From positions 1 through 55,811 of the forward strand of contig CALWRY010000007.1 in the NCBI GenBank assembly GCA_944384065.1: DNA of 55,811 nt, given 5' to 3'. The position numbers and the translations under genes were made by a program. Below the pieces are notes generated by a model, which searched no databases, was not told the origin of the DNA, and was given only the letters and a program-made list of their open reading frames with translations. This DNA comes from an uncultured Enterocloster sp. Lineage in GTDB: Bacteria > Bacillota > Clostridia > Lachnospirales > Lachnospiraceae. Positions 33,874 through 42,746 of this stretch are shown in pieces (position 1 is the stretch's first letter; each line of letters starts with the position of its first letter).

Positions 33874-34275
33874 ATTCCAGCGGCCGGTCCGGAAACAAAA
33901 ACATAGTGAACTGCCCCACCGCCGCCAGATTCCCCGCGCCATCGTACACCCTGCACTCATAGACCCCCGTCTTTTTCCCCGCGTGTGCGCTCTGGGCCAC
34001 GGCCCTGATCCGCCCGCTCTCCGGCCCGATGGGCCGCAGGTAATTGATCTTGTCACGCTTCCAAATCCATAGCTCTTTGAGGCGATTCCCACCGCCGTGT
34101 CTGCCAGGGAGAAAATCGCGCCGCCGTGGACCGTCTTATTTACATTGGCAAACTTCGGGTCCGCCTCCATCTCCACCTCTGCGTACCCCTCCCGCAGCAC
34201 CGTCACCTCGGCGCCAAGCAGCTTTAAAAACTCGCTTTCTCTGTTAAACATATCTCTGTACTTGCCCAAATCCAT
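33872..34275 (-). pseudogene. PaaI/hotdog thioesterase with frameshift
   Basis: The ATG at 34275 (AAAGGAG upstream) starts MDLGKYRDMFNRESEFLKLLG, and 'NKTVHGGAIFSLADTAVGIASKSYGFGSV' is the typical PaaI-like hotdog core with the HGG active-site turn. Near 34050-34060 the frame is lost; the expected rest ('INYLRPIGPESGRIRAVAQ', then 'GQFTMFLFPDRPLE') is in the next frame, ending at 33872. So a small insertion or deletion separates two good halves. It is the last gene of the leftward carboxylate operon, where a thioesterase would free an acid from CoA. A sequencing error is an alternative. Confidence 0.78.
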
Positions 34276-34409
34276 ATACGGTTCTCCTTTCAAATGGGAA
34301 TAAAACGCGCAAAGCCAAGGGCGAAAACATCCGCTGGAAATCCCGCCGCCTGCTTTCGCTCTTGGTTCTGCCGTTCTGAAGGGGCCCATGCCCCCAGCGT
34401 CCGAAATTT
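34276..34409. other. Spacer before thioesterase
   Basis: About 130 bp with an imperfect GCGAAA...TTTCGC inverted repeat (34321-34360 region) and no gene. Confidence 0.4.
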
Positions 34410-35597
34410 TTAGATGACGCCCTGCTCTTTTAATTTCTCCAGCTCCTCATCGCTGTATCCCAGAAGCTTCTTGTAGACCTCGCCGTTGTAGGAGCCCAGC
34501 TTGGGGCCGGCCCACTTGATCTCGCCCGGCGTCTTGCTTAAGATGGGATGCACGGCGGGCATCTTCATGGTGCCGAACTCCTCGTCCGGAACCTCCACAA
34601 TATCGTGCCGGGCCGCATAGTGCTCATCGTTGAAAATGTCCTCGATGCTGTAGATCAGATCCACCGGCACGCCCTCCCTGTGGCATACCTCCACCAGATC
34701 CTTATAGTCCAGGCTCTTCACCCAGTCCGCCGTAGTCTGCATGATAAAAGCGTCATCCCGCAGCCGGTCAATGGTCTTGGCGTACTTCACCTTCAGATCC
34801 TCTCTGCCCCACGCATTGGCAATGTAGGAGAAGGTGCGGTCCGTGCTGCACACGATCACCACCCATTTTCCGTCCTTGGTCTGGAAGGTGCCGGAGGGGC
34901 TGGCGGATCCGCTCATCTTGGGGGTCCTCTCCCGCACATGGTTGTTGATAAAGTAGTCCGCCACAATGGTCTCCTGGGTTCTGAACAGGGACTCGTAAAG
35001 GCTTACGTCGATCTCCTGTCCCTCGCCGCCAAGGACATCCCGGTTGTACAGGGCCATCATGGTGCCCACCACGGCAAAGAGGCCCGCGTTGTAATCCGCC
35101 ATGGAGTAGGAGGGGCTCACCGGCGGCCGATCCGGATAACCGCAGCAGTAGGTGACGCCGGAAAATGCGGTGCAGGGGGTACCGAAGCCGGACAGGCTCT
35201 TTCTGGGTCCGGTCTGACCGTAGCCAGTGATGCGGGTTACAATGATCTTGGGGTTGGCCTTCTTTAAGGTCTCCATATCAAGCCCCCATTTGTCCAATGT
35301 GCCGGTGCGGAAGTTTTCAATGATCACATCGCTCTTTGCCACCAGCTCCAAAAATATCTTCTTTCCCTCCTCAAAGTGCAGATCCAGGGTGATGCTCTTT
35401 TTATTTCTGGACATGGAGGACCAGCGGATGCTCTTCCCGTCCTTGGAATAAGGGCCCATCTGCCGGAAGGAATCTCCCTTTCCCGGCATCTCCAGCTTGA
35501 TCACGTCCGCCCCAAAGTCAGCGAACAGATTGGCCGCGAATGGCCCTGCAATTACATTTGACATATCGATAACGCGTACTCCTGTTAATGCTCCCAT
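34410..35597 (-). CDS. CaiB/BaiF class III CoA-transferase
   Basis: A 395-residue family III CoA-transferase. 'GVRVIDMSNVIAGPFAANLFADFGADVIKLE' (residues 6-36) is the signature start, and 'YSMADYNAGLFAVVGTMMALYNR', near residue 170, carries the catalytic Asp that forms the CoA anhydride. It moves CoA between carboxylic acids. In this operon it sits next to an HMG-CoA-lyase-like gene, so it probably activates the acid that this lyase cleaves, as for 3-hydroxy-3-methylglutarate or citramalate-type acids. Confidence 0.88.
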   Translation of the reverse strand: MGALTGVRVIDMSNVIAGPFAANLFADFGADVIKLEMPGKGDSFRQMGPYSKDGKSIRWSSMSRNKKSITLDLHFEEGKKIFLELVAKSDVIIENFRTGTLDKWGLDMETLKKANPKIIVTRITGYGQTGPRKSLSGFGTPCTAFSGVTYCCGYPDRPPVSPSYSMADYNAGLFAVVGTMMALYNRDVLGGEGQEIDVSLYESLFRTQETIVADYFINNHVRERTPKMSGSASPSGTFQTKDGKWVVIVCSTDRTFSYIANAWGREDLKVKYAKTIDRLRDDAFIMQTTADWVKSLDYKDLVEVCHREGVPVDLIYSIEDIFNDEHYAARHDIVEVPDEEFGTMKMPAVHPILSKTPGEIKWAGPKLGSYNGEVYKKLLGYSDEELEKLKEQGVI

Positions 35598-35612
35598 TTC
35601 ATTTCCCTCCTG

Positions 35613-36566
35613 TTATTTCGCTTTAACCTGATTCTTAAGCTGCCCCTTGGGAAGTTCGCGGATTAAATCCTTGCTCTTTCCTGCCCGCAGCAGGTAGCTG
35701 TCCGTGGGATGGCCCACCAGCTCCGCCACTCTCCGGCTGATCTCCATGGCCTTGTCCAGGTCGATGCCTGTCTTTACGCCCATCTCGTCGCACATATGTA
35801 CCACGTCCTCTGTGGACACATTTCCCGCCGCGCCCGGCACAAAGGGGCAGCCGCCCACGCCTGCGAAGGAGGTGTCAAAGTTTCTCACCCCGGCCTCCAT
35901 GCCGGCCACGATGTTGGCCACGCCCAGGCCTCTGGTGTTGTGGAAATGGAGCCACCACTCCACCTGGGGGAATTCCCTCATCATTTCCGTGCACATATTG
36001 TAAACCTGGGAGGGGTAGGCCATGCCTGAGGCGTCGGAGAGGGAGATCTCCGTCACGCCCACGTTGAGATAGGCGTTCACAATGTCCTTCACATCCTGAA
36101 TGGGTATCTCCCTGTCCCAGGGGGATCCGAAGGCCATGGAGATGGATCCGGAAACCGCGATCCCGTTGGCCGCCGCCTTGTCCACGCACTCCTTAAAGCC
36201 CGCCACGCTCTCCTCCGGTGTCCGGTTTAAGTTAGCCAGGTTGTGGGCCTTGCTGGCGGATACATTTAACTTTACCTTTCTGCACCCGCACTCCACCGCG
36301 CGGTCAACGCCCCTTGCATTGGCGATGAGAGCCCGCAGCTCCACATCCGCCGGAGGCTTTAAGGCCCGGAACACCTCGTCGGTATTTGCCATCTGGGGCA
36401 CAGCCTTGGGGCTTACAAAGGATCCCACCTCGATGACCTTAAAGCCTGCCTCCATCATTTGATTGATCAGCTCCACCTTTTCCTCTGCGGAAAATAAGCG
36501 GGCCTCGTTCTGCAGGCCGTCTCTGGGGCCTACCTCACACAGGGTTATTTTATCTGCTAAATTCAT
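35613..36566 (-). CDS. HMG-CoA lyase family protein
   Basis: A 317-residue DRE-TIM lyase. 'KITLCEVGPRDGLQNEARLFSAEEKVELINQM' (residues 6-37) holds the metal-binding Asp and catalytic Arg, 'WWLHFHNTRGLGVANIVAGMEAG' the metal His pair, and 'FAGVGGCPFVPGAAGNVSTEDVV', near residue 238, the Cys-containing signature. It splits a 3-hydroxy-3-methylglutaryl-CoA-like thioester to acetyl-CoA (or other acyl-CoA) plus a keto acid. The adjacent CoA-transferase can supply the thioester. Exact substrate not clear from sequence. Confidence 0.87.
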   Translation of the reverse strand: MNLADKITLCEVGPRDGLQNEARLFSAEEKVELINQMMEAGFKVIEVGSFVSPKAVPQMANTDEVFRALKPPADVELRALIANARGVDRAVECGCRKVKLNVSASKAHNLANLNRTPEESVAGFKECVDKAAANGIAVSGSISMAFGSPWDREIPIQDVKDIVNAYLNVGVTEISLSDASGMAYPSQVYNMCTEMMREFPQVEWWLHFHNTRGLGVANIVAGMEAGVRNFDTSFAGVGGCPFVPGAAGNVSTEDVVHMCDEMGVKTGIDLDKAMEISRRVAELVGHPTDSYLLRAGKSKDLIRELPKGQLKNQVKAK

Positions 36567-36608
36567 AAAATCGATTCTCCTTTTTGTAACTATTCAAGTC
36601 TGCGGCTA

Positions 36609-37967
36609 TTAATACAGGGGCCACACCCTGGGAACTACTGCGATTGTTATCAGATACGAAATCACGAACAGGGGAAGTCCTGTCTTTATATAATCCTTCA
36701 TGGTCAGCCGTCCGGGCCCCATGACCAGGGTGTTGGGCGGCGTGGCCATGGGGGTGATGAATGCGGAGGAGGCGGCGATTCCCACCACCATCAGAGCGCC
36801 CCTGGGATCCGCCCCAAGTCCCGCCGCTATCTGGAGGCCGATGGGCGCCAGAAGGGCGCAGATCGCAGTGTTTGACATAAACTGGGTGAGTATCCCGGTC
36901 AGCAAAAACAGCACGGTCAGCAGAACGAACTGAGAGTTGTTGGTTCCTACCCCTGCGATCACCGTATCCGCTATCATCCGGCCCGCCCCGGTGCTGTCCA
37001 GGGCGTCCGCCAGGATAAGCGTTCCCGCAAACAGGAAGATGGTGGTCCAGTCAATGGACTCCACAACCTCCTCCTCGGTGAGAAGCCCGAAAAGCACGCA
37101 CACCAGGGCGCCCAGGGCTGCCGCGATGTGAAGGCTGATTATGCTGGAGGCCATGACAACCACAACCGCCACCATGACCAGAACCGCGATAAGCCGTTTC
37201 CGCTTCATAGCCGGGCTGTTGTCCAGCTTCACCGCCTCCCCTGTGGCTTCCCTGAGAGGCGGGGTGGTTTTTCGGGTAAGCACCAGATAAAGGCTCCCCA
37301 GCACGCTTAAGGGAATGCCAATCCAGGCAAACTCAAAGAATCCGAAAGGCTCGTACCCTGCCTGGGACAGAACCGCGTTCACCGTGATGTTGGGCGGCGT
37401 TCCCACCAGGGATATCATGCCGCCGGTGCTGGCCGTCATGGCCAGGACCAGGAGTACATTTTTCCGGCTCCAGCCCACGGAATCCGCGATTCCCACGCAC
37501 ACGGGAAGCAGCACGGCCACGGTTCCCGTGTTGCTTAAGAAAGCGCTGATGCAGCACACGGACACCGCAATGCCCGCTAGGAGGAGCCGCTCATTTCCCT
37601 TGGTCAGGTTCACCACGGTATTGCCAATCCACTCCGTCACTCCGGTCTTAAACAGCGCCCCGCCGATGATAAACATGCTGGCGAACAGAATTACATTTTC
37701 ATTAGAAAATCCCAGGAAGGCCTCGTCCGGGGTGATGACTCCGGTCAGGGTCAGCACCAGGGGAACGCACATGGCCGTCACCGAAAGGCTGAATATTTCC
37801 GTTATAAACAGGAATGCGGATACCGCCACCACAATCAGCGTGATGTAGGCGTCAATCTTTTCCGGGTCCGCAGCGGTTTTCAGCCGCCAGTAAATCCCCA
37901 GTATAGCTGCCAGTATAACCATCCCCAAAAATATCTGGCGGTTTTTGCTCGTATATATCAGTCTCAT
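36609..37967 (-). CDS. SLC13/DASS anion transporter
   Basis: A 452-residue polytopic protein with about 11 helices and the paired hairpin motifs of DASS di/tricarboxylate carriers: 'SAFLSNTGTVAVLLPVCVG' near residue 150 and 'TQFMSNTAICALLAPIGL' near 385 (SNT motifs for Na+/carboxylate). GGGAG 8 nt before the ATG at 37967 defines the start. As part of the PrpD-aconitase-PrpF operon it is the most likely importer of its substrate. Confidence 0.87.
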   Translation of the reverse strand: MRLIYTSKNRQIFLGMVILAAILGIYWRLKTAADPEKIDAYITLIVVAVSAFLFITEIFSLSVTAMCVPLVLTLTGVITPDEAFLGFSNENVILFASMFIIGGALFKTGVTEWIGNTVVNLTKGNERLLLAGIAVSVCCISAFLSNTGTVAVLLPVCVGIADSVGWSRKNVLLVLAMTASTGGMISLVGTPPNITVNAVLSQAGYEPFGFFEFAWIGIPLSVLGSLYLVLTRKTTPPLREATGEAVKLDNSPAMKRKRLIAVLVMVAVVVVMASSIISLHIAAALGALVCVLFGLLTEEEVVESIDWTTIFLFAGTLILADALDSTGAGRMIADTVIAGVGTNNSQFVLLTVLFLLTGILTQFMSNTAICALLAPIGLQIAAGLGADPRGALMVVGIAASSAFITPMATPPNTLVMGPGRLTMKDYIKTGLPLFVISYLITIAVVPRVWPLY

Positions 37968-38007
37968 AAGTCCATCTCCCACCCCGTCTGCCGTGTTATC
38001 TCTCGTT

Positions 38008-39174
38008 TTAGTCTCTCACATACACATAGCCGTCCATAATTCTTCTGGCTGTCCTTCCGATCATGCCGCAGGTCACGGTATGGGTGCCGTCGGGCAGATC
38101 CTCCAGATCCGCGTCCACCTCCATGATTCCAAAGGGATGGCCAATCTTTACCGTGGTCACCTTGTTGGAATCCTTTCCAGCGCACACAATCTCGTTGACA
38201 ATGGTGCCCGGCGTGTTGGCCGCCACAACGGTGCAGATGCCGCCGGTTCCCATGTAGGCCTGGATCATCTTCATTCCAAGGGAGAAGAGCCGGCCCACGA
38301 AGTCCACATCGCCGGCCTTGATCTGCTTGCCGTTTCCCGCCGTGTAGTCCTTGGGAACCGTACAGAAAGCAATCTTGGGAAGGGTCTGGCTGTTCACCGC
38401 AGCGTCCTCCAAATCCTTTGCCAGGCCAATCTTGACGGCGCAGGTCCCGCGGATGATTTCCAGAAGGCGGCAGATCTCCGCACAGTCCGGCCGTGCCTCA
38501 AACTCCCAGGGAAGCTCGGTTCCCTCCAGCCCGAACTGCTCCGCCCGGACAAAGACAACGGGGTTGGCCGCGTCCACAAAGGAGTACTCGTACACCTTTC
38601 CCTCGATCTCGATGGTATCCTTGGGATTTCCTGTGGGAAGAAGGGTTCCGGACACAGCGCCCTGGGGCTTGGAGAACTCGATCTGGATCTTCGCCCCGGT
38701 TCCGGGAACTCCGTCGATTGCAAAGTCTCCCTCAGTCATGGCCTTGCCGTTCTTCACAGGAACCCGAGCCACGATCATTTTATTGGTGTTGGTGTTGAAA
38801 ATACGCACCGTGGTGACAGGCTCAACCGCCTGAACCAGGCCCTCGTCGATGGCGAAGGGGCCCACAGCGGAGGAAATGTTGCCGCAGTTCATCGTCTTTC
38901 CCACCACCGGCATATCTACGCTCACCTGGCCGAAATCATAGTCCACGTCCACGCCCTCCCGGTCGCTCTTCTTGATGATGGCCACCTTGCTGGTGGAGGT
39001 GTTGGCGCCGCCCATGCCGTCAATCTGCCGCAGATCCGGGCTTCCGAAAGCGCTTAAGATCACCTTATCTCTCTCCTCCGGATCCTGGGGAAGATCCTTG
39101 TCGTGGAAAAACAATGCCTTGCTGGTGCCGCCTCTCATATACACACAGGGAATTTTCTTGTTCTCTTTATACAT
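38008..39174 (-). CDS. PrpF-family isomerase/tautomerase
   Basis: A 388-residue protein of the PrpF/AcnD-associated family (4-oxalomesaconate tautomerase, 2-methylaconitate isomerase, methylitaconate isomerase). Start 'KIPCVYMRGGTSKALFF' and 'KTMNCGNISSAVGPFAIDEGLV' are hallmark blocks, with the reactive Cys in 'MNCGN'. It moves a double bond or flips cis/trans geometry in an unsaturated di- or tricarboxylate. Its start touches the aconitase stop, so the two are tightly coupled, as in prpF-acnD pairs. Confidence 0.88.
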   Translation of the reverse strand: MYKENKKIPCVYMRGGTSKALFFHDKDLPQDPEERDKVILSAFGSPDLRQIDGMGGANTSTSKVAIIKKSDREGVDVDYDFGQVSVDMPVVGKTMNCGNISSAVGPFAIDEGLVQAVEPVTTVRIFNTNTNKMIVARVPVKNGKAMTEGDFAIDGVPGTGAKIQIEFSKPQGAVSGTLLPTGNPKDTIEIEGKVYEYSFVDAANPVVFVRAEQFGLEGTELPWEFEARPDCAEICRLLEIIRGTCAVKIGLAKDLEDAAVNSQTLPKIAFCTVPKDYTAGNGKQIKAGDVDFVGRLFSLGMKMIQAYMGTGGICTVVAANTPGTIVNEIVCAGKDSNKVTTVKIGHPFGIMEVDADLEDLPDGTHTVTCGMIGRTARRIMDGYVYVRD

Positions 39175-41103
39175 TTATTTATCCTCCTTATGAATCGAAT
39201 TTAATAAACCGCCTTTTAAGATAATCTCTCTCTGACGGGGAGTGGCCCCATTTTTCACTTTATAGACCTTATTCTTTGTGACGTTGCGCACCTCTGTCTC
39301 GTCTAAGAGAGCGGAACGGTAGATGTCATCAATAGCCAGCTCGTCTCCCATGCTGATGTCGTCGTAATCCGCCTCATTTTCAAAGAGAAGGGGCAGGATG
39401 CCGAAATTCACCAGGTTTGCCTGATGGATCCGCTCAATGCTCTTGGCCAGCACACAGCGGACGCCCATCACCATGGGGCATAAGGCCGCGTGCTCTCTCG
39501 AGGATCCCTGGCCGTAGCTGACACCGGCAACAATCACCGGCGTGCGGCCTTCCTTCACGATGTCCTCGCATCTTGCCGGGAACTTGCCGTCCACAAACTG
39601 GAAGATGAACTGAGTGGACTTCTGGATATTGGCCCGGTAGGTCATGGCGGATCCGCCGGGGATAATATCGTCCGTATTGATCATGTCGCCCACCTTGATG
39701 GCCACCCGCCCGTCAAATTTCTCCGGCATAGGCGTGTTCACCGGAGGCTTTCCAATGAGCGGGCTGCGGTAGATTTCCTTGGTCCCGGTGGGGAACATGA
39801 GCATGCTGTCGTCCAGCTTCATGCGCTCCGGCATGGGCACATCTGGGTACTCCATTCCCAGGGTCCTGGGATCCGTAAGCTTCCCTGTCAGCGCCGTGGC
39901 CGCGGCAGTCTCCGGGCTTACCAGGTAAACCTGGGCGTCCTGGGTGCCGCTTCTGCCTTTATAATTCCGGTTGTTGGTCCGCACGGAAACCGCGCCCATC
40001 TCAGGCGCCTGGCCCTGGCCCACGCAGAAGCCGCAGCCGCTCTCCAGAACTCTGGCCCCCGCGTCGATAAACCAGCCCAGAGCCCCGGATTCTGCAAGCA
40101 TGGACATTACCTGTCGGGATCCGGCGTTAATTCCAAAGCTCACCTCAGGATTTATCTTCTTTCCCTTTACCACAGCAGCCGCCCGCATCATATCCTGGTA
40201 GGAGGAATTGGTACAGCTTCCTATGAGCACCTGATTCACCTTCAGATCCGGAATCTCCTTCACCTTGCACACCAGATCCGGGGAATGGGGCTTCGCCACA
40301 TTGGGCTCGATTTCATCCAGATGGATGGTGATCACCTTGTCGTACACCGCATCCGGGTCAGAAGCCAGAGGGATCCAGTCCTCCTCACGCCCCTGGGCTT
40401 TAAAGAACTCCAATGTCTTTTCATCGCTGGGGAATATGGATGTGGTAATGCCTGCCTCCGCGCCCATGTTGGTGATGGTGGCCCGCTGGGGAACCGTCAG
40501 GAATTCCAGGGCGTCCCCGCCGTACTCGATGATGGTCCCCACATTTCCCTTGGTGGTGATAATCTTGAGCACCTCAAGAACCACGTCCTTGGCAGTGGAC
40601 CAGGGCTTTAACCGGCCGGTCAGGTTCACCTTGGTAATCCGGGGGTATGTAATGTAGAGGGGAACGCCGCCCATGGCCAGGGCCACGTCCAGGCCGCCCA
40701 CGCCGAAGGCCGCCATGCCCACGCTCCCGCAGGTCACGGTGTGGCTGTCGCTTCCAATGAGGGTCTTTCCCGGCTTGGAAAACCGCTCCAGATGCACCTG
40801 GTGGCAGATGCCGTTGCCCGCCTTGGAGTACACGATCCCGAACTTGTCCGCCACGGTCTCCAGATACCGGTGCACGTCCCCATTTCCCTGTCCCAGCTGA
40901 AGCATCAAATGGTCTGTGTAGGATACGGAGAGCTCCGTCTCCACCTTGGGCTTGTGCATGGCCTCGAACTGCAGATAGGCCATGGCTCCCAGGGAGTCCT
41001 GGGTAAGGGTCTGGTCAATCTTTATGGCCACTTCCCTGCCCGGAGTGCATTCTCCCTCCACCATATGCGCTCTGATAATCTTTTCAAAAATTGTCTGTCC
41101 CAT
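39175..41103 (-). CDS. Aconitase-family hydratase
   Basis: A 642-residue enzyme with fused LeuC- and LeuD-like parts. [4Fe-4S] ligands are in 'VLIGSCTNSSYQDMM', near residue 290, and 'ESGCGFCVGQGQAP'. 'LIGSDSHTVTCGSVG' is near 135 and the swivel domain has 'AGVSYGQGSSREHAALCP'. It (de)hydrates a citrate-like acid. The short single-chain form is common in anaerobes. Between PrpD and PrpF genes it may serve a methyl- or carboxymethyl-branched acid and not the TCA cycle itself. Confidence 0.88.
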   Translation of the reverse strand: MGQTIFEKIIRAHMVEGECTPGREVAIKIDQTLTQDSLGAMAYLQFEAMHKPKVETELSVSYTDHLMLQLGQGNGDVHRYLETVADKFGIVYSKAGNGICHQVHLERFSKPGKTLIGSDSHTVTCGSVGMAAFGVGGLDVALAMGGVPLYITYPRITKVNLTGRLKPWSTAKDVVLEVLKIITTKGNVGTIIEYGGDALEFLTVPQRATITNMGAEAGITTSIFPSDEKTLEFFKAQGREEDWIPLASDPDAVYDKVITIHLDEIEPNVAKPHSPDLVCKVKEIPDLKVNQVLIGSCTNSSYQDMMRAAAVVKGKKINPEVSFGINAGSRQVMSMLAESGALGWFIDAGARVLESGCGFCVGQGQAPEMGAVSVRTNNRNYKGRSGTQDAQVYLVSPETAAATALTGKLTDPRTLGMEYPDVPMPERMKLDDSMLMFPTGTKEIYRSPLIGKPPVNTPMPEKFDGRVAIKVGDMINTDDIIPGGSAMTYRANIQKSTQFIFQFVDGKFPARCEDIVKEGRTPVIVAGVSYGQGSSREHAALCPMVMGVRCVLAKSIERIHQANLVNFGILPLLFENEADYDDISMGDELAIDDIYRSALLDETEVRNVTKNKVYKVKNGATPRQREIILKGGLLNSIHKEDK

Positions 41104-41168
41104 ATCGTCTATCCTTTCTGTGCGGCACTTTCACGCAGCCGGCAAAGCTATTACTTTTTCGCGCGATC

Positions 41169-42530
41169 TCAGCCGTATAAAATTCCCATCATCTCGTCCA
41201 CGCTGCTGAGGGTGGCCAGGCGGGCGATCATATCCTCCAGCCGCCCGATGTCCTCTTTTCTGTAGACGCCGGTAAGATTTCCCCTGAACTTTACCGCCAG
41301 CTCCTTCCAGCCTACCGGTTTCTTGGGCGATCCTTTCAGGTCGTAGAGCTCCGCCTCGAACCTCTGCCCGCTCTTTAAGGTCACAGCCACCTTGGCGCCC
41401 CTCTTTTTGGGGTATACGGCCTGAACCTCCGGATCCACCTCCACCTTTACAAGGGCCGCCAGCCCAAGAATCTCCGGATTTTTCCGGTACTCCTCTGTCA
41501 GGTGGCAGATGCCCACGCTGTGCTCATGGAGGGCCAGGGCCGCGCCGTAGGGAATGCTGAACTTGGCCTCCGAGGTGTTTTCCGGCTTGTAAATCTTTCC
41601 TGTCAGATCATAGGCTACCTGATGGGTTCCCACCCAAACTTCCACCACATCCTCCCAGCCAAATCCGTGGGCCTCCGCCAGATCCAGAACCCCTTCAATA
41701 GCAGGCTGGGCGTGGCGGCAGGTGGGATAGAGCTTATTGTAGGTGTCGCCAATAAGGTACTCCTGTCCCAGTCCCCGGCACACAACCTCCGGATCCACCG
41801 GCTGGGCCTGAGCCCGGAAGAAACCGGTTTTTCCCTCGAAGATACTTGTGGTTCCGTCCATTCCCTCTCTGGCGTAATAGGCGGCGGCGATCCCGTTGAA
41901 GGCCGCGTTTCCTACCTGGACGCACTTGGATCTCTGGCCGGAAACCGTGGCCTCCATCAGGCCTGCGGCAAACAGCCCCGCAAATCCCAGACCGGCAGCC
42001 AGCTGCGTCTCCGTAAGCTTTAAAAGCTTGCCCGCCACCGCCATGGCCCCGAAGGTATCGCAGTTGCCGGATGGGTGAAAGCCCTTCTCAATCTGCCAGG
42101 GGGTCATGTGGGCCACGATCCGATATACCACCTCGTAGCCAATGGCCACTGCGGCGAGGATCTCTTTTCCCGAAGCTCCAAGCTCCCGGCCCAGGGTGAG
42201 GGCTGTGGGAACCACCACAGCCCCGGCGTGGCAGCCCGCGTTCTTATGGCCGTCGTCCAGCTCTGCCGCGTGGGCATAGGTGGAGTGGATGGCCGCCGCC
42301 CTTGCGGCCGGAAAGGTGAGCGCACTGCTCCCCCAGATCCGGCAGTCCCCTGCTCCCAGATGCGTACAGGCTTTTAAAAATTCGTCCTTCAGTTCCCAGT
42401 TGGCTTCCCCTGCCACAGCGGCTCCCACTGTGTCCAGAATCCGCTCCTTGGCCTGAGCGATAACCGGCTCAGGAAGGGAGTCAAAGTCGGTGCGGGCGAT
42501 GAACCGGGCGAATCGTTCGGATATTTGCAT
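41169..42530 (-). CDS. MmgE/PrpD family dehydratase (copy 1)
   Basis: A 453-residue MmgE/PrpD protein; known members are 2-methylcitrate dehydratase, cis-aconitate decarboxylase and iminodisuccinate epimerase. 'HAAELDDGHKNAGCHAGAVVVPTAL', near residue 67-91, is the family's DDGH block. 'TGKIYKPENTSEAKFSIPYGAALAL' is the SAM-like C-terminal part with the typical 'AKFSIPYG' motif. First gene of a seven-gene operon, with the LysR-type box 80 nt upstream. One of three paralogues in the window. Confidence 0.87.
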   Translation of the reverse strand: MQISERFARFIARTDFDSLPEPVIAQAKERILDTVGAAVAGEANWELKDEFLKACTHLGAGDCRIWGSSALTFPAARAAAIHSTYAHAAELDDGHKNAGCHAGAVVVPTALTLGRELGASGKEILAAVAIGYEVVYRIVAHMTPWQIEKGFHPSGNCDTFGAMAVAGKLLKLTETQLAAGLGFAGLFAAGLMEATVSGQRSKCVQVGNAAFNGIAAAYYAREGMDGTTSIFEGKTGFFRAQAQPVDPEVVCRGLGQEYLIGDTYNKLYPTCRHAQPAIEGVLDLAEAHGFGWEDVVEVWVGTHQVAYDLTGKIYKPENTSEAKFSIPYGAALALHEHSVGICHLTEEYRKNPEILGLAALVKVEVDPEVQAVYPKKRGAKVAVTLKSGQRFEAELYDLKGSPKKPVGWKELAVKFRGNLTGVYRKEDIGRLEDMIARLATLSSVDEMMGILYG

Positions 42531-42746
42531 AATACCTCCCCTTCTTGTTATATTTGCACAAAGAATACTTTATATATTTTAGTTTCAGGTACAGTTTAAC
42601 AGGCATTTCTGCAATTATAAAGCACATATATTTTGTATATGTGTAATTATCAGTTGCATTTATTGGTAAAATATGCTACGATACAGACAACTTACATGTG
42701 GGTATTTTTAAGGGGTATATAACAAAAGATAGGGGGTTGCACCGCT
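42531..42746. other. Divergent promoter region prpD1/lysR
   Basis: An A+T-rich gap of 216 bp between divergent genes. It holds the LysR-type box at 42610-42662. No gene seen. Confidence 0.55.
42610..42662. promoter_or_regulatory. LysR-type box A, shared with 51047-51099
   Basis: Gap-free match to a 53-bp element upstream of prpD copy 3 (40 of 53 equal). Conserved blocks: TGCAATTA, AAGCA, TGTAATT, AGTTGC, TTTA. It starts 80 nt before the prpD1 start codon, in the gap shared with the lysR gene. Confidence 0.65.

Noticed and set aside
39490-40611. Plus-strand open frame of 373 codons opposite the aconitase gene
   Set aside because: Antisense shadow of the conserved aconitase; His/Gly-rich composition typical of such shadows.
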